The notes under the pieces: generated by a model
What the model was told of the DNA's origin: nothing
The model's input: the letters and a program-made list of their open reading frames with translations, nothing else
Database searches by the model: none
Translations under genes and position numbers: made by a program
Part shown: one piece after another, positions 35,994 through 44,931 of the stretch
How the letters are laid out: the number at the start of each line of letters is the position of its first letter
Position numbering within the stretch: the stretch's first letter is position 1
Source: Lentzea guizhouensis
Lineage (GTDB): Bacteria > Actinomycetota > Actinomycetes > Mycobacteriales > Pseudonocardiaceae
Length of the DNA stretch: 64,000 nucleotides
NCBI RefSeq assembly: GCF_001701025.1
Contig: NZ_CP016793.1
Coordinates: 3,100,001 to 3,164,000, forward strand
Direction of reading: 5' to 3'

Positions 35994-36009
35994 ATTGGTC
36001 TATACCAAG
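35994..36009. promoter_or_regulatory. DasR-responsive element (dre) for nagK-nagA
   Basis: ATTGGTCTATACCAAG, 30 nt upstream of nagK. The 14-nt core is a perfect palindrome matching the DasR box (TGGTCTAGACCA with one central change). Confidence 0.9.
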
Positions 36010-36316
36010 CACCGGATTGGGCGCGTGCTCCTACGACGTGGAACCGCTCTCACCGGGCAAAACGGTAGTGAGCACCAGATGTGACGTTGCGTCAACGCAC
36101 GACAGCGCCGCGAACGCCGAGCTCGTGGTGGTCGGAGCGGGGTCGGCACGTGCTCGCGACCGGCGGTGATCACAGCGCCGTCGAGGGTGCGCCTCAGCAA
36201 CCACCAAGGTCTGGTTCGTGGGTTCCGCACCGAGCCAGGCCGTTCGCCAGGGGCAGTCATGACCGCGAACACCGGCCTGTGAGCGTTGGCGCGGCCACGG
36301 CCCTGCGTCAACGCAC
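36010..36316. other. Gene-free spacer with one copy of a 26-bp direct repeat
   Basis: No credible gene. A 26-bp segment at 36088-36113 recurs exactly at 36304-36329, where it forms the left arm of a hairpin. Short Arg-rich open frames cross the region in several frames, none with a ribosome site or domain. The region may derive from a duplication of the sigma-factor terminator. Confidence 0.6.
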
Positions 36317-36351
36317 GACAGCGCCGCGATGACCGGCATCGCGGCGCTGTC
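36317..36351 (-). terminator. Hairpin terminator of the sigma-factor gene
   Basis: A perfect 15-bp stem, 36317-36331 with 36337-36351, encloses a 5-nt loop. It is 13 nt after the sigma gene stop (minus strand). There is no T run. Confidence 0.75.
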
Positions 36352-36363
36352 AGGAGTGTCGGG

Positions 36364-36930
36364 TTATCGGCCCGCCATGAGCTTCTGCAGCGCGTCGAGC
36401 GCCCTGGACGCCGTCGACTTGACCGTGCCCTTCGAGATGCCGGTGGCCTCGGCGATCTCGGCCTCCGACAGGTCGCCGTAGTAGCGCAGCACGAGCACCT
36501 CGCGCTGCCTCGGCGGCAGTTGCTGCAGCGCCTTCACCACGGCCTGGTGCTCCGCGGTGAGCATCGCGAGCGACTCGGCCGAGCGGGCGTTCGCCACGTG
36601 CGGCGGGGTGTAGTCGCGGGCCGTCTTGCGGCGGCGCAGCACGCTGCGCGAGCCGTTCACCACGGCCGTGCGGAGGTAGCCCACGGCGGCCTGGGCGTCG
36701 CGCAGGCCCTTCCAGTTGCGGTGCAGGCCGGTGAAGGCCTCCTGCACCACGTCCTCCGCCGTCGCCGGCTCGTCCACCAGCAGCAGCGCGAGCCTGATGA
36801 GGCGCATGCGGTGCTGCTTGTACAGGTCTTCGAGCGTCAGAGGCCCTGCGGGAGGTCCTGCGACGCCGTCCTTGATCCGCAGGTTGGTCAGGGTGTCCTG
36901 CACGCTGCGCGGGGTTTCGTCGCCAGCCAC
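36364..36930 (-). CDS. ECF-type RNA polymerase sigma factor
   Basis: 188 aa. Sigma region 2 (LYKQHRMRLIRLALLLVDEP, EDVVQEAFTGLHRNWKGL) and region 4 (LPPRQREVLVLRYYGDLSEA, then EIAEATGISKGTVKSTASRA) are clear. This is the SigE/SigM-like short group that recognises stress promoters. No anti-sigma gene is adjacent. GTG 36930 has TACCGT 8 nt upstream. Divergent from a YciI-like gene with two back-to-back -10 elements in 39 bp. Confidence 0.9.
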   Translation of the reverse strand: MAGDETPRSVQDTLTNLRIKDGVAGPPAGPLTLEDLYKQHRMRLIRLALLLVDEPATAEDVVQEAFTGLHRNWKGLRDAQAAVGYLRTAVVNGSRSVLRRRKTARDYTPPHVANARSAESLAMLTAEHQAVVKALQQLPPRQREVLVLRYYGDLSEAEIAEATGISKGTVKSTASRALDALQKLMAGR

Positions 36931-36969
36931 GAGGTAGGACGGTACCGGTCACGTCGCTACGGTGGTGCC

Positions 36970-37254
36970 ATGGCCCGCTTTGCAGTCGAATTGGTGTTCG
37001 GTTCAAACCGTGACGAGCGTCTCGCGGTGCGCCCCGCACACCGCGAGTACATCGCCTCGCTCGCCGAGAAGGGCGTGGTGCTCGCCGCCGGCCCGTACGC
37101 GGACGACACCGGCGCGTTGATCATCTACGAGGCCGCCGACGAGGCGACCTTGAAGGAGATCATCTCCGCCGACCCGTACACGCCCGCGAACGTCGTCACC
37201 AAGTGGGAGATCCGCGTCTGGAACGCCCTGCTCGGCTCCTGGCTCACCGACTAG
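36970..37254 (+). CDS. YciI-family protein
   Basis: 94 aa ferredoxin-like fold. RPAHREYIASLAEKGVVLAA carries the conserved His; GPYADDTGALIIYEAADEAT and ISADPYTPANVVTKWEIRVW complete the YciI pattern. Relatives include small dehalogenase-like or muconolactone-isomerase-like enzymes; the reaction is unknown. TACGGT (36958-36963) is 6 nt before the ATG. Overlaps the convergent SDR gene by 11 bp. Confidence 0.9.
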   Translation: MARFAVELVFGSNRDERLAVRPAHREYIASLAEKGVVLAAGPYADDTGALIIYEAADEATLKEIISADPYTPANVVTKWEIRVWNALLGSWLTD

Positions 37255-38095
37255 CGGCTTGACCACCCGGTCCGACCAGACCTGACGTGTCGTTCGCGGC
37301 CATCTGCCGGTCGGCCTCCGCCACCTCCTTGACCGCCTGGCGGTCCACGACCACCGGCGTGAACGCGCGGAAGTACTTGAGCACGCCGACCCAGCCGGGG
37401 ACGTGGACCGCCTTCGCCCGCTTCTCGATGCCGCGGACCACGGCCCTGCCCACGTTGCGGACCGGGTACTTCTTGCTCGCGAGACCCGGCATGCCCTGGC
37501 GCAGCTTGCCGAACACCGGGTGCTCGTCGGCGCTGTTCACCATGTCCGTGGAGATCCACGAGAAGTACGCCGTGCCGACGTCCACGCCCAGGTGCCTGAC
37601 CTCGGCCCGGACGCTGTCCGCAAACGCTTCACAGCCCGCCTTGGCCGCCGAGTAGGCCGCGTTGCCGGGGATGTGCACGATCGCCGCCAGCGACGACACG
37701 ACCAGGCAGTAGCCGCGGCTCGCGATCAGGTGCGGCAGCGCCGTGCGGACCGTGCGCCACACGCCGAGCAGGTTCACCTCGATGACCCGCTCGAACGCCT
37801 TGGGGTCCATCGAGCGCACGAACCCGGTCGCCGCGATGCCCGCGTTCGCCACCACCACGTCGATGCCGCCGAAGTGCCCGGCGACCTCGTGGAAGGTGCG
37901 TTCGAGCGCGTCCCAGTCGGTGACGTCGACTTCCCACGCCTTGCCGCCGGTCTCCCGCGCGACCTCGTCGAGCTGGGCCTTCTCCAGCCCGACGAGCGCG
38001 AGCCGTGCCCCGCGCGCGGCCAGCTGCCTCGCCACCTCGGCGCCGATGCCCCTGGCCGCGCCGGTGATCAGTACCACCTTGCCCGTGACGTCCAT
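37244..38095 (-). CDS. SDR-family oxidoreductase
   Basis: 283 aa. TGAARGIGAEVARQLA (TGxxxGIG), VVVANAGIAATG (NAG), VVSSLAAIVHIPG (Ser) and YSAAKAG (YxxxK) are all intact. The C-terminal extension (KYFRAFTPVVVDRQAVKEVA) resembles mycobacterial short-chain dehydrogenases acting on lipophilic substrates. ATG 38095 is chosen because TACCGT (38103-38108) is 7 nt upstream. Substrate unknown. Confidence 0.9.
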   Translation of the reverse strand: MDVTGKVVLITGAARGIGAEVARQLAARGARLALVGLEKAQLDEVARETGGKAWEVDVTDWDALERTFHEVAGHFGGIDVVVANAGIAATGFVRSMDPKAFERVIEVNLLGVWRTVRTALPHLIASRGYCLVVSSLAAIVHIPGNAAYSAAKAGCEAFADSVRAEVRHLGVDVGTAYFSWISTDMVNSADEHPVFGKLRQGMPGLASKKYPVRNVGRAVVRGIEKRAKAVHVPGWVGVLKYFRAFTPVVVDRQAVKEVAEADRQMAANDTSGLVGPGGQAASR

Positions 38096-38140
38096 GGCCG
38101 CCACGGTAACGCAACCTACTTCCGGTAAGCTACTGGCAAG

Positions 38141-39067
38141 TTAAATTGCACTCAGACGGTCCACCTCGGCCTGAGACAGCTCCAGCTCCAGCGCCGGGAC
38201 GAGGTCGTTGAGCTGCTCCAACGTCCTGGCCGACGCGATCGGCGCCGCCACCGTCGGCTGCTGCGCGAGCCACGCCAGCGCCACGGCGGCGACCGTGGTG
38301 CGGTGCGTCTCGGCCAGTTCGTCGAGCACCTCCAGCACCTGCAGGCCGTGCTCGTCCAGGTGCTTCGACGCGGCACCTGCCCGTGCGCTGCGCACCTCGA
38401 CACCGGGCCGGTACTTGCCGGTCAGGAAGCCCTTCGCGAGCGACCAGTACGGCACCGTGGCCAAGCCGTGCGCGGCGACCACGTCCTGCAGCGCGCCTTC
38501 GAACTCGTCGCGGCTCACCAGGTTGTACTCGGGCTGCAGCGCCACGAACTTCGCGAAGCCCTCGCGTTCCTGGATCGCCAGCGCCTGCGCGAGCCGTTCG
38601 GCGGAGAAGTTCGACGCGGCGACGTAGCGGACCTTGCCGTCGCGGACGAGCTGGTCGTAGGCGGCCAGCGTCTCCTCGAGCGGCGTGTCCGGGTCGTCGA
38701 GGTGGTTGTAGTAGAGGTCGACGTGGTCGACGCCGAGGCGCTTCAACGACCGCTCGGCCGCGGTCAGGACCGTGTCGCGCTTCTGGTTCTTGAACCCGGC
38801 CAGCATGCCGACCTTGGTGGCGATGACGACGTCGTCGCGGGTGCCGCGCCTGGCCAGCCACCGGCCGATGATCTTCTCCGACTCACCGCCGGAGTTGCCC
38901 TCCGCCCACGCCGAGTACACGTCGGCGGTGTCGACGAAGTTCCCTCCCGCCGCGGTGTAGGCGTCGAGCACGGCGAACGAGGCGTCCTCGTCGGCGGTCC
39001 AGCCGAAGACGTTCCCGCCCAGGCACAGGCGGGACACGTTCAGGTCAGTGGTGCTCAAGATCCCCAT
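38141..39067 (-). CDS. Aldo/keto reductase
   Basis: 308 aa (beta/alpha)8 NADPH-dependent oxidoreductase. NFVDTADVYSAW contains the Asp/Tyr of the catalytic tetrad, VVIATKVGM the Lys, and DLYYNHLDDPDTPLEETL the His position (an Asn-His pair here). The cofactor loop is ASARTLEQLNDLVPALELEL. Similar to the YajO/IolS-like group. Start ATG 39067 with TACCGT 6 nt upstream. Confidence 0.92.
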   Translation of the reverse strand: MGILSTTDLNVSRLCLGGNVFGWTADEDASFAVLDAYTAAGGNFVDTADVYSAWAEGNSGGESEKIIGRWLARRGTRDDVVIATKVGMLAGFKNQKRDTVLTAAERSLKRLGVDHVDLYYNHLDDPDTPLEETLAAYDQLVRDGKVRYVAASNFSAERLAQALAIQEREGFAKFVALQPEYNLVSRDEFEGALQDVVAAHGLATVPYWSLAKGFLTGKYRPGVEVRSARAGAASKHLDEHGLQVLEVLDELAETHRTTVAAVALAWLAQQPTVAAPIASARTLEQLNDLVPALELELSQAEVDRLSAI

Positions 39068-39131
39068 GTTCCGACGGTAGTCCGCGGTGGTCGGGGACGC
39101 GTGACGAGCTCACCGGGTGGACACGGGTCGC

Positions 39132-39416
39132 TCAGGCCGTGATCTCGACGCCCTTCCAGAACGCCACGTGGCCCTTGATCTCCTTCGCCGCGTCCTTCGG
39201 CTCGGCGTAGTACCAGGCCGCGTTGGTGTTCTCGGTGCCGTCGACCACCAGCGAGTAGTAGTTCGCGGTGCCCTTCCACGGGCAGAAGGAGGTGTGGTCG
39301 GTGGGCTTGAGCACCGCCGCGTCGACCGACTCCAGCGGGAAGTAGTGGTTGCCTTCGACCACGACGGTGTCGTCGCTCGAAGCGATGATCTTGCCGTTCC
39401 ACTCAGCGGTTGCCAT
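39132..39416 (-). CDS. DUF427 domain protein
   Basis: 94 aa. Diagnostic motifs: EWNGKIIASSDDTVVVEGN at the N-terminus and TSFCPWKGTANYYSLVVDG in the centre. A small beta-barrel of unknown function, widespread in actinobacteria. ATG 39416 is preferred over an upstream GTG. The start lies 10 bp from the divergent LLM gene. Confidence 0.92.
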   Translation of the reverse strand: MATAEWNGKIIASSDDTVVVEGNHYFPLESVDAAVLKPTDHTSFCPWKGTANYYSLVVDGTENTNAAWYYAEPKDAAKEIKGHVAFWKGVEITA

Positions 39417-39426
39417 GGTTTCCACT

Positions 39427-40233
39427 ATGCCTTCGAAAGCGTCGCTCGGAACGTTCGGTGTGTGGGGCTCGCACTTGCAGTGGGCCGACAGGACAGACCA
39501 GCTGGCTGAACTGGAGGAGCTCGGCTACGGCACCTTCTGGATCGGCGGCTCGCCCGGCATCGCGGAGGCTGAGCGCGCGGTGGCCGCCACGAGGTCGATG
39601 ACCATCGCGACCGGCATCGTCAACGTGTGGCAGAGCGACCCGGAGCAGATCGCCGCCGGGTTCCACCGGCTCGCGAGCGACCGGTTCCTGCTCGGCGTCG
39701 GGGTGGGCCACCGGCAGATCGACCAGTCCTACGAGAAGCCCTACGACAAGCTCGTCTCCTACCTGGACCACCTGGACCACCTGGACGTGCCGGCCGAGTC
39801 ACTGGTCCTCGCCGCGCTCGGCCCGAAGGTCCTCCGGCTCGCCGCCGACCGCACCGCCGGTGCGCACCCGTACCTCGTTCCGGTGGAGCACACGGCCCAC
39901 GCGCGCGAGGTGCTCGGCGACAAGCTCCTCGCACCCGAGGTGACCGTCGTGGTGGAGGAGGACGCCGCGACCGCGCGGGCGATCGCACGGGAACAGCTCT
40001 CCTTCTACTTCTCCCTCACCAACTACACGAACAACTGGCGGAGGTGGGGTTTCTCGGCCGAGGACGTCGCCGGCACCGGCTCTGACCACTTGATCGATGC
40101 ACTCGTGGCCTGGGGAACGCCGGACCAGGTTGCCGCGAAGTTGCGCGCGCACGTCGACGCGGGAGCCGACCACGTGGCCATCCAGTCGCTGAACGGGCAC
40201 TACGCCGAACTGGCCGCCGCGTTGGGCCTGTGA
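39427..40233 (+). CDS. LLM-class (F420/FMN-type) oxidoreductase
   Basis: 268 aa bacterial-luciferase fold: LGTFGVWGSHLQWADRTDQL, GTFWIGGSPGIAEAERAVAA, IATGIVNVWQSDPEQIAAGF, FLLGVGVGHRQIDQS, and a C-terminal WGTPDQVAAKLRAHVDAGAD. This is the TIGR03620-like F420 group common in actinobacteria. Substrate unknown. Confidence 0.88.
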   Translation: MPSKASLGTFGVWGSHLQWADRTDQLAELEELGYGTFWIGGSPGIAEAERAVAATRSMTIATGIVNVWQSDPEQIAAGFHRLASDRFLLGVGVGHRQIDQSYEKPYDKLVSYLDHLDHLDVPAESLVLAALGPKVLRLAADRTAGAHPYLVPVEHTAHAREVLGDKLLAPEVTVVVEEDAATARAIAREQLSFYFSLTNYTNNWRRWGFSAEDVAGTGSDHLIDALVAWGTPDQVAAKLRAHVDAGADHVAIQSLNGHYAELAAALGL

Positions 40234-40290
40234 CCCAGCCTCGTAGGATGCGGTTGATACGGCGTTCAGGGCACCTGAGGAGGACGACCG

Positions 40291-41325
<1,035 letters not shown>

Positions 41326-41335
41326 TCTCCGACTC

Positions 41336-41382
41336 ACGCGGGGACCTTTCGTACGCTCTGATCGTACGAAAGGTCCCCGCGT
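41336..41382. terminator. Bidirectional terminator between fba and the NmrA-like gene
   Basis: A perfect 20-bp stem, 41336-41355 with 41363-41382, encloses a 7-nt loop; the arms include CCTTTCGTACG and CGTACGAAAGG. It lies 10 nt after the fba stop and 11 nt after the convergent gene's stop. Confidence 0.93.
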
Positions 41383-41393
41383 GGCATTCGGGG

Positions 41394-42233
41394 CTAGCGG
41401 AAGGCGGCGGCGTTGCGGGCGGCCCAGGACGAGAAGGGGCGCGGGGCGCGGCCGAGGACCGTCTGGACGTCCGGGGAGACGCGCTGCTCGGCCTCGGTCG
41501 GGTTGCCGAGGATGTCGAGGGTGTCGTCGGCGAGTTCGGCAGGCATCATCTGCGTCATCCCCGCCTTGGCCTCGGCGCGGGTGAGCTCGTGGAACCGCAC
41601 CGGTTCACCGAGCGCTTCGGCGATGGCCGCGGTCTGCTCGCGCGGCGTGATCACCTCCGGGCCGGTCAGCTCGTAGACGCCACCCAGGTGCCGGTCATCG
41701 GTCAGGCAGGCGGCGGCGACCTCGGCGATGTCCGCCGGGTCGAGGACCGGCACACCGACGTCACCGAACGGCGCGGCGACGAGCCGTTGCGTGCGCACCG
41801 ACTCCGCCCACCACAGCGCGTTGGACGCGAAACCACCCGGCCGCAGGACCGCCCAGCCGGGACCGGCCTCCCGCACCGCGTCCTCCAGCTTGCGCAGCTC
41901 GACCCGCGTCGTCCCGAACGGCCTGGTCACCACGCCCAGCGAGGAGAGCAGGACGATCCGGCCGACCCCGGCCGCCGCCGCGGCCTCGACCACGTCAGCC
42001 GGGCTCGCACCGACCGCGTGCAGGTCGCCCGACAGCAGCAGGAACAACGCTTTCGCCCCGGCCAGCGCCGGCGTGAGGCTCGCGGGGTCGGCCAGGTCGG
42101 CCACCACGTGCCGCACCCCGTCCGGCACCTCCGCCGCGTGCCGCGACACCGCCGTCACCTGCTCGCCGGCCAGCGCCAGCGCCTTCGTCAACGGCCGGCC
42201 CACGTTTCCGGTAGCCCCGGTCACCACGATCAT
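41394..42233 (-). CDS. NmrA-family NAD(P)-binding protein
   Basis: 279 aa. Atypical SDR with VVTGATGNVGRPLTKALALA (GxxGxxG), RIVLLSSLGVVTRPFG and a C-terminal HELTRAEAKAGMTQMMPAEL. It lacks the YxxxK pair. Relatives are quinone reductase-like (QOR2) or redox sensors. Divergent from an HxlR regulator that probably controls it. Confidence 0.88.
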   Translation of the reverse strand: MIVVTGATGNVGRPLTKALALAGEQVTAVSRHAAEVPDGVRHVVADLADPASLTPALAGAKALFLLLSGDLHAVGASPADVVEAAAAAGVGRIVLLSSLGVVTRPFGTTRVELRKLEDAVREAGPGWAVLRPGGFASNALWWAESVRTQRLVAAPFGDVGVPVLDPADIAEVAAACLTDDRHLGGVYELTGPEVITPREQTAAIAEALGEPVRFHELTRAEAKAGMTQMMPAELADDTLDILGNPTEAEQRVSPDVQTVLGRAPRPFSSWAARNAAAFR

Positions 42234-42318
42234 GAACAGCTCCTTCGTCGTCTGTGGGCACGACGCTAGGAACTGGACTAACTCTTGGTAAGGACGTACC
42301 TGGAGGTAAGCTCAGGAC

Positions 42319-42699
42319 GTGACGGGAGGTGTCCAGGTGGACCACACCGAGGTGAAGCCGCGGTATGAGGTGTTTCACACCGACTGCCCGGCGCGCGACA
42401 TGGTCGACCACGTGACCAGCCGGTGGGGAATCTGGGTGCTGATCTCCCTGCAGAGCGGCGACCTGAGGTTCTTCGAGCTGCGCGAGAGCATCCGCGGCAT
42501 CAGCGAGAAGATGCTCTCCCAGACGCTGCGCGGGCTGGTCGAGGACGGTCTGATCTGGCGCCGTGTGGAGCCGACGACCCCGCCCCAGGTCAGCTACGGG
42601 CTGACGGAGTTCGGGCGGGACGTCGGCGTGCCACTCGCGGACCTGTTCGGCCGGATCACCCGCAGGCTCACCGAGGCCGGCCTCAAGCGCCCTGGCTGA
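42319..42699 (+). CDS. HxlR-family transcriptional regulator
   Basis: 126 aa winged HTH: FHTDCPARDMVDHVTSRWGI (conserved Cys), FFELRESIRGISEKMLSQTL, then RGLVEDGLIWRRVEPTTPPQ with VSYGLTEFG. The conserved Cys is the redox- or aldehyde-sensing residue in several members. TAAGCT lies 6 nt before the GTG start (leaderless layout). GGTA-N6-TACC (42287-42300) between the divergent genes may be its operator. Confidence 0.92.
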   Translation: MTGGVQVDHTEVKPRYEVFHTDCPARDMVDHVTSRWGIWVLISLQSGDLRFFELRESIRGISEKMLSQTLRGLVEDGLIWRRVEPTTPPQVSYGLTEFGRDVGVPLADLFGRITRRLTEAGLKRPG

Positions 42700-43807
42700 G
42701 CTTCAGCCGGGCGGCCAGCAGCTGCGTCTCCGGCCGGTGGATCACCAGGTCGCCCAGTGTCCACAGCATCGCGATCAACACGGCCGTGACCGCCGCGGAC
42801 GAGAACGAGATGGGCGGCGCCCACAGGTACTCCTGCTGCGCCCAGATCCCGACGTACCCGACGGTGGTGACCGAGGCCGCCCCGAGCACCGCCGCGGCAG
42901 GCGTCGGCATCTTCACCGAGTGCGCCGCGTCGATCACCAGACCCACCAGGACCAGGAACAACGGCACCGCCGACTTCGGGAAGTCGATCCCGGCGAGCAA
43001 CGGCCAGATCAGGCACCGGTACACCACGTACCCACCGGCCACCGCCGTCGCCGCCCACGGCCGGTTGATCGTCCGCCGGGCGATCACGAGCACGATGGCC
43101 GCCGCCACCAGCCCCCACACCGGGTAGACCCAGTCCGCGATGGGCAGCGCGAAGTTGAGGATCGACTCCCGCCCGACCGGGATCCCCAGCTGGTCGGCCG
43201 CGAACTGCAGCAGGATCGGCTCGGCCTCCGGCTTACCGCTGTCGTAGGCCTGCAATGCGCGCACGCCGTACTCCTGGTGCTGGTTGGGGAACCAGACGTT
43301 CTCCAGGAAGAAGAACCACAACGCGACCAGCCCGAACGTCCGCCGGTTGCCGGCCGGGAAGTACTTGATCCACCCGCGGATCGCGCCCGCCAGCATCACC
43401 GCCGTCCCCAGGTACAGCAGCGCGTGCGAGCCGGACCAGCTCGTGATGTCCAGCCCGTTGATCCGGTGGTTGATCACGTCGATCGGCAGCGCGACCAGGA
43501 AGATCCCGCACCCGACCTGCATCAGCCGCACCGTGGCCTTGTCCACCGCGTACCCGGTGAACGTGTGGAACAGCGTCAGCCCCACCACGATCACCGTGCC
43601 GACCGTGTTGATCAGGTGCGGCGGCGCGAAGTCGTCCCGCAACCACTTGAAGTGCCACGAGACGTCCCACGACGAGCCGATCAGCTTCAGCAACAGCCCG
43701 ACGAGCCACAGCTGGTAGAGCTGCCTGGTGAGCACCGCAGGCGTCTCCCTGCCGGGCGCACCCCGCTCCCAGTACGTGTCCCGGAACTGCCTAACCCCCT
43801 GAATCAT
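42683..43807 (-). CDS. Multi-pass integral membrane protein
   Basis: 374 aa with about eight hydrophobic segments, for example LINTVGTVIVVGLTLFHTFT, TFGLVALWFFFLENVWF and AVPLFLVLVGLVIDAAHSV. The HFKWLRDDFAPPHL and NQHQEYGVRALQAYDSG loops look conserved, but no named family is recognised. The frame is open far upstream into the next gene's antisense, but ATG 43807 is the sensible start. The 3' end overlaps the HxlR gene by 17 bp. Confidence 0.82.
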   Translation of the reverse strand: MIQGVRQFRDTYWERGAPGRETPAVLTRQLYQLWLVGLLLKLIGSSWDVSWHFKWLRDDFAPPHLINTVGTVIVVGLTLFHTFTGYAVDKATVRLMQVGCGIFLVALPIDVINHRINGLDITSWSGSHALLYLGTAVMLAGAIRGWIKYFPAGNRRTFGLVALWFFFLENVWFPNQHQEYGVRALQAYDSGKPEAEPILLQFAADQLGIPVGRESILNFALPIADWVYPVWGLVAAAIVLVIARRTINRPWAATAVAGGYVVYRCLIWPLLAGIDFPKSAVPLFLVLVGLVIDAAHSVKMPTPAAAVLGAASVTTVGYVGIWAQQEYLWAPPISFSSAAVTAVLIAMLWTLGDLVIHRPETQLLAARLKLSQGA

Positions 43808-43942
43808 CCGCCCATCATGAGGTGACGTTCGGTGATCAGGAAGCCGAAACGCCCCTGGTTTTACCCTGATGTTTCCAATTTGTGTGCACAACCGGGTGAA
43901 GCGCGTTGATCCGGGCGGAGCATCCCGGCACCATGCTCGGCC

Positions 43943-44029
43943 ATGAGCAAGAAGATCGTCGCCGGTGTGCTCGTCACTGCCCTGATGCTCGCCGTCGTGG
44001 CGTCCGTCATGCGGCTGTTCCTCGCATAG
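43943..44029 (+). CDS. Putative 28-aa membrane peptide
   Basis: An ATG opens a 28-codon frame: MSKKIVAGVLVTALMLAV followed by VASVMRLFLA. It has the shape of a single transmembrane helix with a basic N-terminus. No strong ribosome site is seen. Could be a real small protein upstream of the DUF3151 gene; evidence is only the coherent helix. Confidence 0.4.
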   Translation: MSKKIVAGVLVTALMLAVVASVMRLFLA

Positions 44030-44094
44030 CAGCGAGGGCGTGCGGGGCGTCACGGGCCGCGCGGGGCGTGCGGGTTGTGCGGCAGGATGAGTGC

Positions 44095-44505
44095 ATGGTT
44101 GAGAACCTCCTTGGGCCAGAGCCGACCCGTCTTCCCGACCGTCCTGAGGCGCAGGCTGCTGCGGACGGGGGGACGGATCCCGGCAAGATCGTGCGTGCTT
44201 ATCCGGACTTCTCTGAGGCTTGGGCGTTGTTGGCTGAGCGGGCGTTGCACGGTGGGGATCCGGTGGCGGCGTACGCGTATGCGCGGACCGGGTACCACCG
44301 CGGGCTGGACCAGTTGAGGCGGTCCGGGTGGAAGGGGTTCGGGCCCGTTCCTTGGGAGCACCGGCCGAATCAGGGGTTTTTGAGGGCGTTGGCTGCGTTG
44401 GCGCGGGCTGCGCGGGAGATCGGGGAGGATGAGGAGTGGGAGAGGTGCTCGAAGTTCTTGGCTGAGTCGGATCCGAAGGCGCCGGCTGCGCTCGGGTTGA
44501 GCTGA
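44095..44505 (+). CDS. DUF3151 family protein
   Basis: 136 aa. The GKIVRAYPDFSEAWALLAER segment, the YAYARTGYHRGLDQLRRSGW segment and the VPWEHRPNQGFLRALAALAR block are characteristic of DUF3151, an actinobacterial soluble helical family found near fba. Function unknown. CAGGAT lies 6 nt before the ATG, a weaker form of the leaderless signature. Confidence 0.9.
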   Translation: MVENLLGPEPTRLPDRPEAQAAADGGTDPGKIVRAYPDFSEAWALLAERALHGGDPVAAYAYARTGYHRGLDQLRRSGWKGFGPVPWEHRPNQGFLRALAALARAAREIGEDEEWERCSKFLAESDPKAPAALGLS

Positions 44506-44931
44506 GGCCCGCCCTTGGGGGCGTGCTGGGCCCGCGCTGGGCGCGGGCTGTTCCCGGGGCTCCGCCCCAGACCCCGACACTCCCGAAGAAGCCCTCCACC
44601 TCCGCCACTCTCAGGTAGATGGCACGCCTGTTCCGTAGAGCGGCTTCCTGTTGCGTTGGTGGTTGCGTTGCGGTGGACGTCTTCCCCGTCTAGCGATCCA
44701 GAGCGCGCCCGGCAAACGATCGGAGCGCTAGACGGGGAAGCCATCCACCGCGGGGCCGCTTGAGTTGGGCGGCTCGCCTTCGGCTCGATCAAAAGCAGGG
44801 CCTTCGGCCGAACTGCGGCAGCCCGCGAAACTGTCAGACCCCCTGAGTACCGTCGGTCGCGGGGGAGCCAAAGCAGGGGGTACCCCTGCGTCAGCGTGCT
44901 GTGAGGCTGCTCGCCTCCGAGCATCGAAACC
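44506..44931. repeat. Gene-free region rich in inverted repeats, including a 30-bp hairpin
   Basis: No gene is seen. A long inverted repeat pairs 44670-44699 with 44722-44751 (27 of 30 matches, 22-nt loop). Shorter palindromes include GGGGCTCCGCCCC near 44555, CGGCTCGCCTTCGGCTCG near 44770 and GGCCTTCGGCC near 44805, and GGGGGTACCCC near 44877. This looks like dispersed repetitive DNA or a decayed mobile module. Confidence 0.65.

Noticed and set aside
36000..36339. Overlapping small frames between nagK and the sigma gene, one containing a repeated AALSCVDA peptide
   Set aside because: The peptide repeat simply reflects the 26-bp DNA repeat; no start signal, domain or coding bias.
42683..44608. 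A 641-codon minus-strand frame joining the membrane protein to an upstream Pro/Thr/Ser-rich part
   Set aside because: The upstream part is antisense to the DUF3151 gene and a repeat-rich spacer; codon use and composition are wrong. ATG 43807 gives a normal membrane protein.
44506..44931. An extended GTG/ATG start for the FUSC gene inside the palindromic spacer
   Set aside because: The spacer is dominated by inverted repeats and lacks codon bias.
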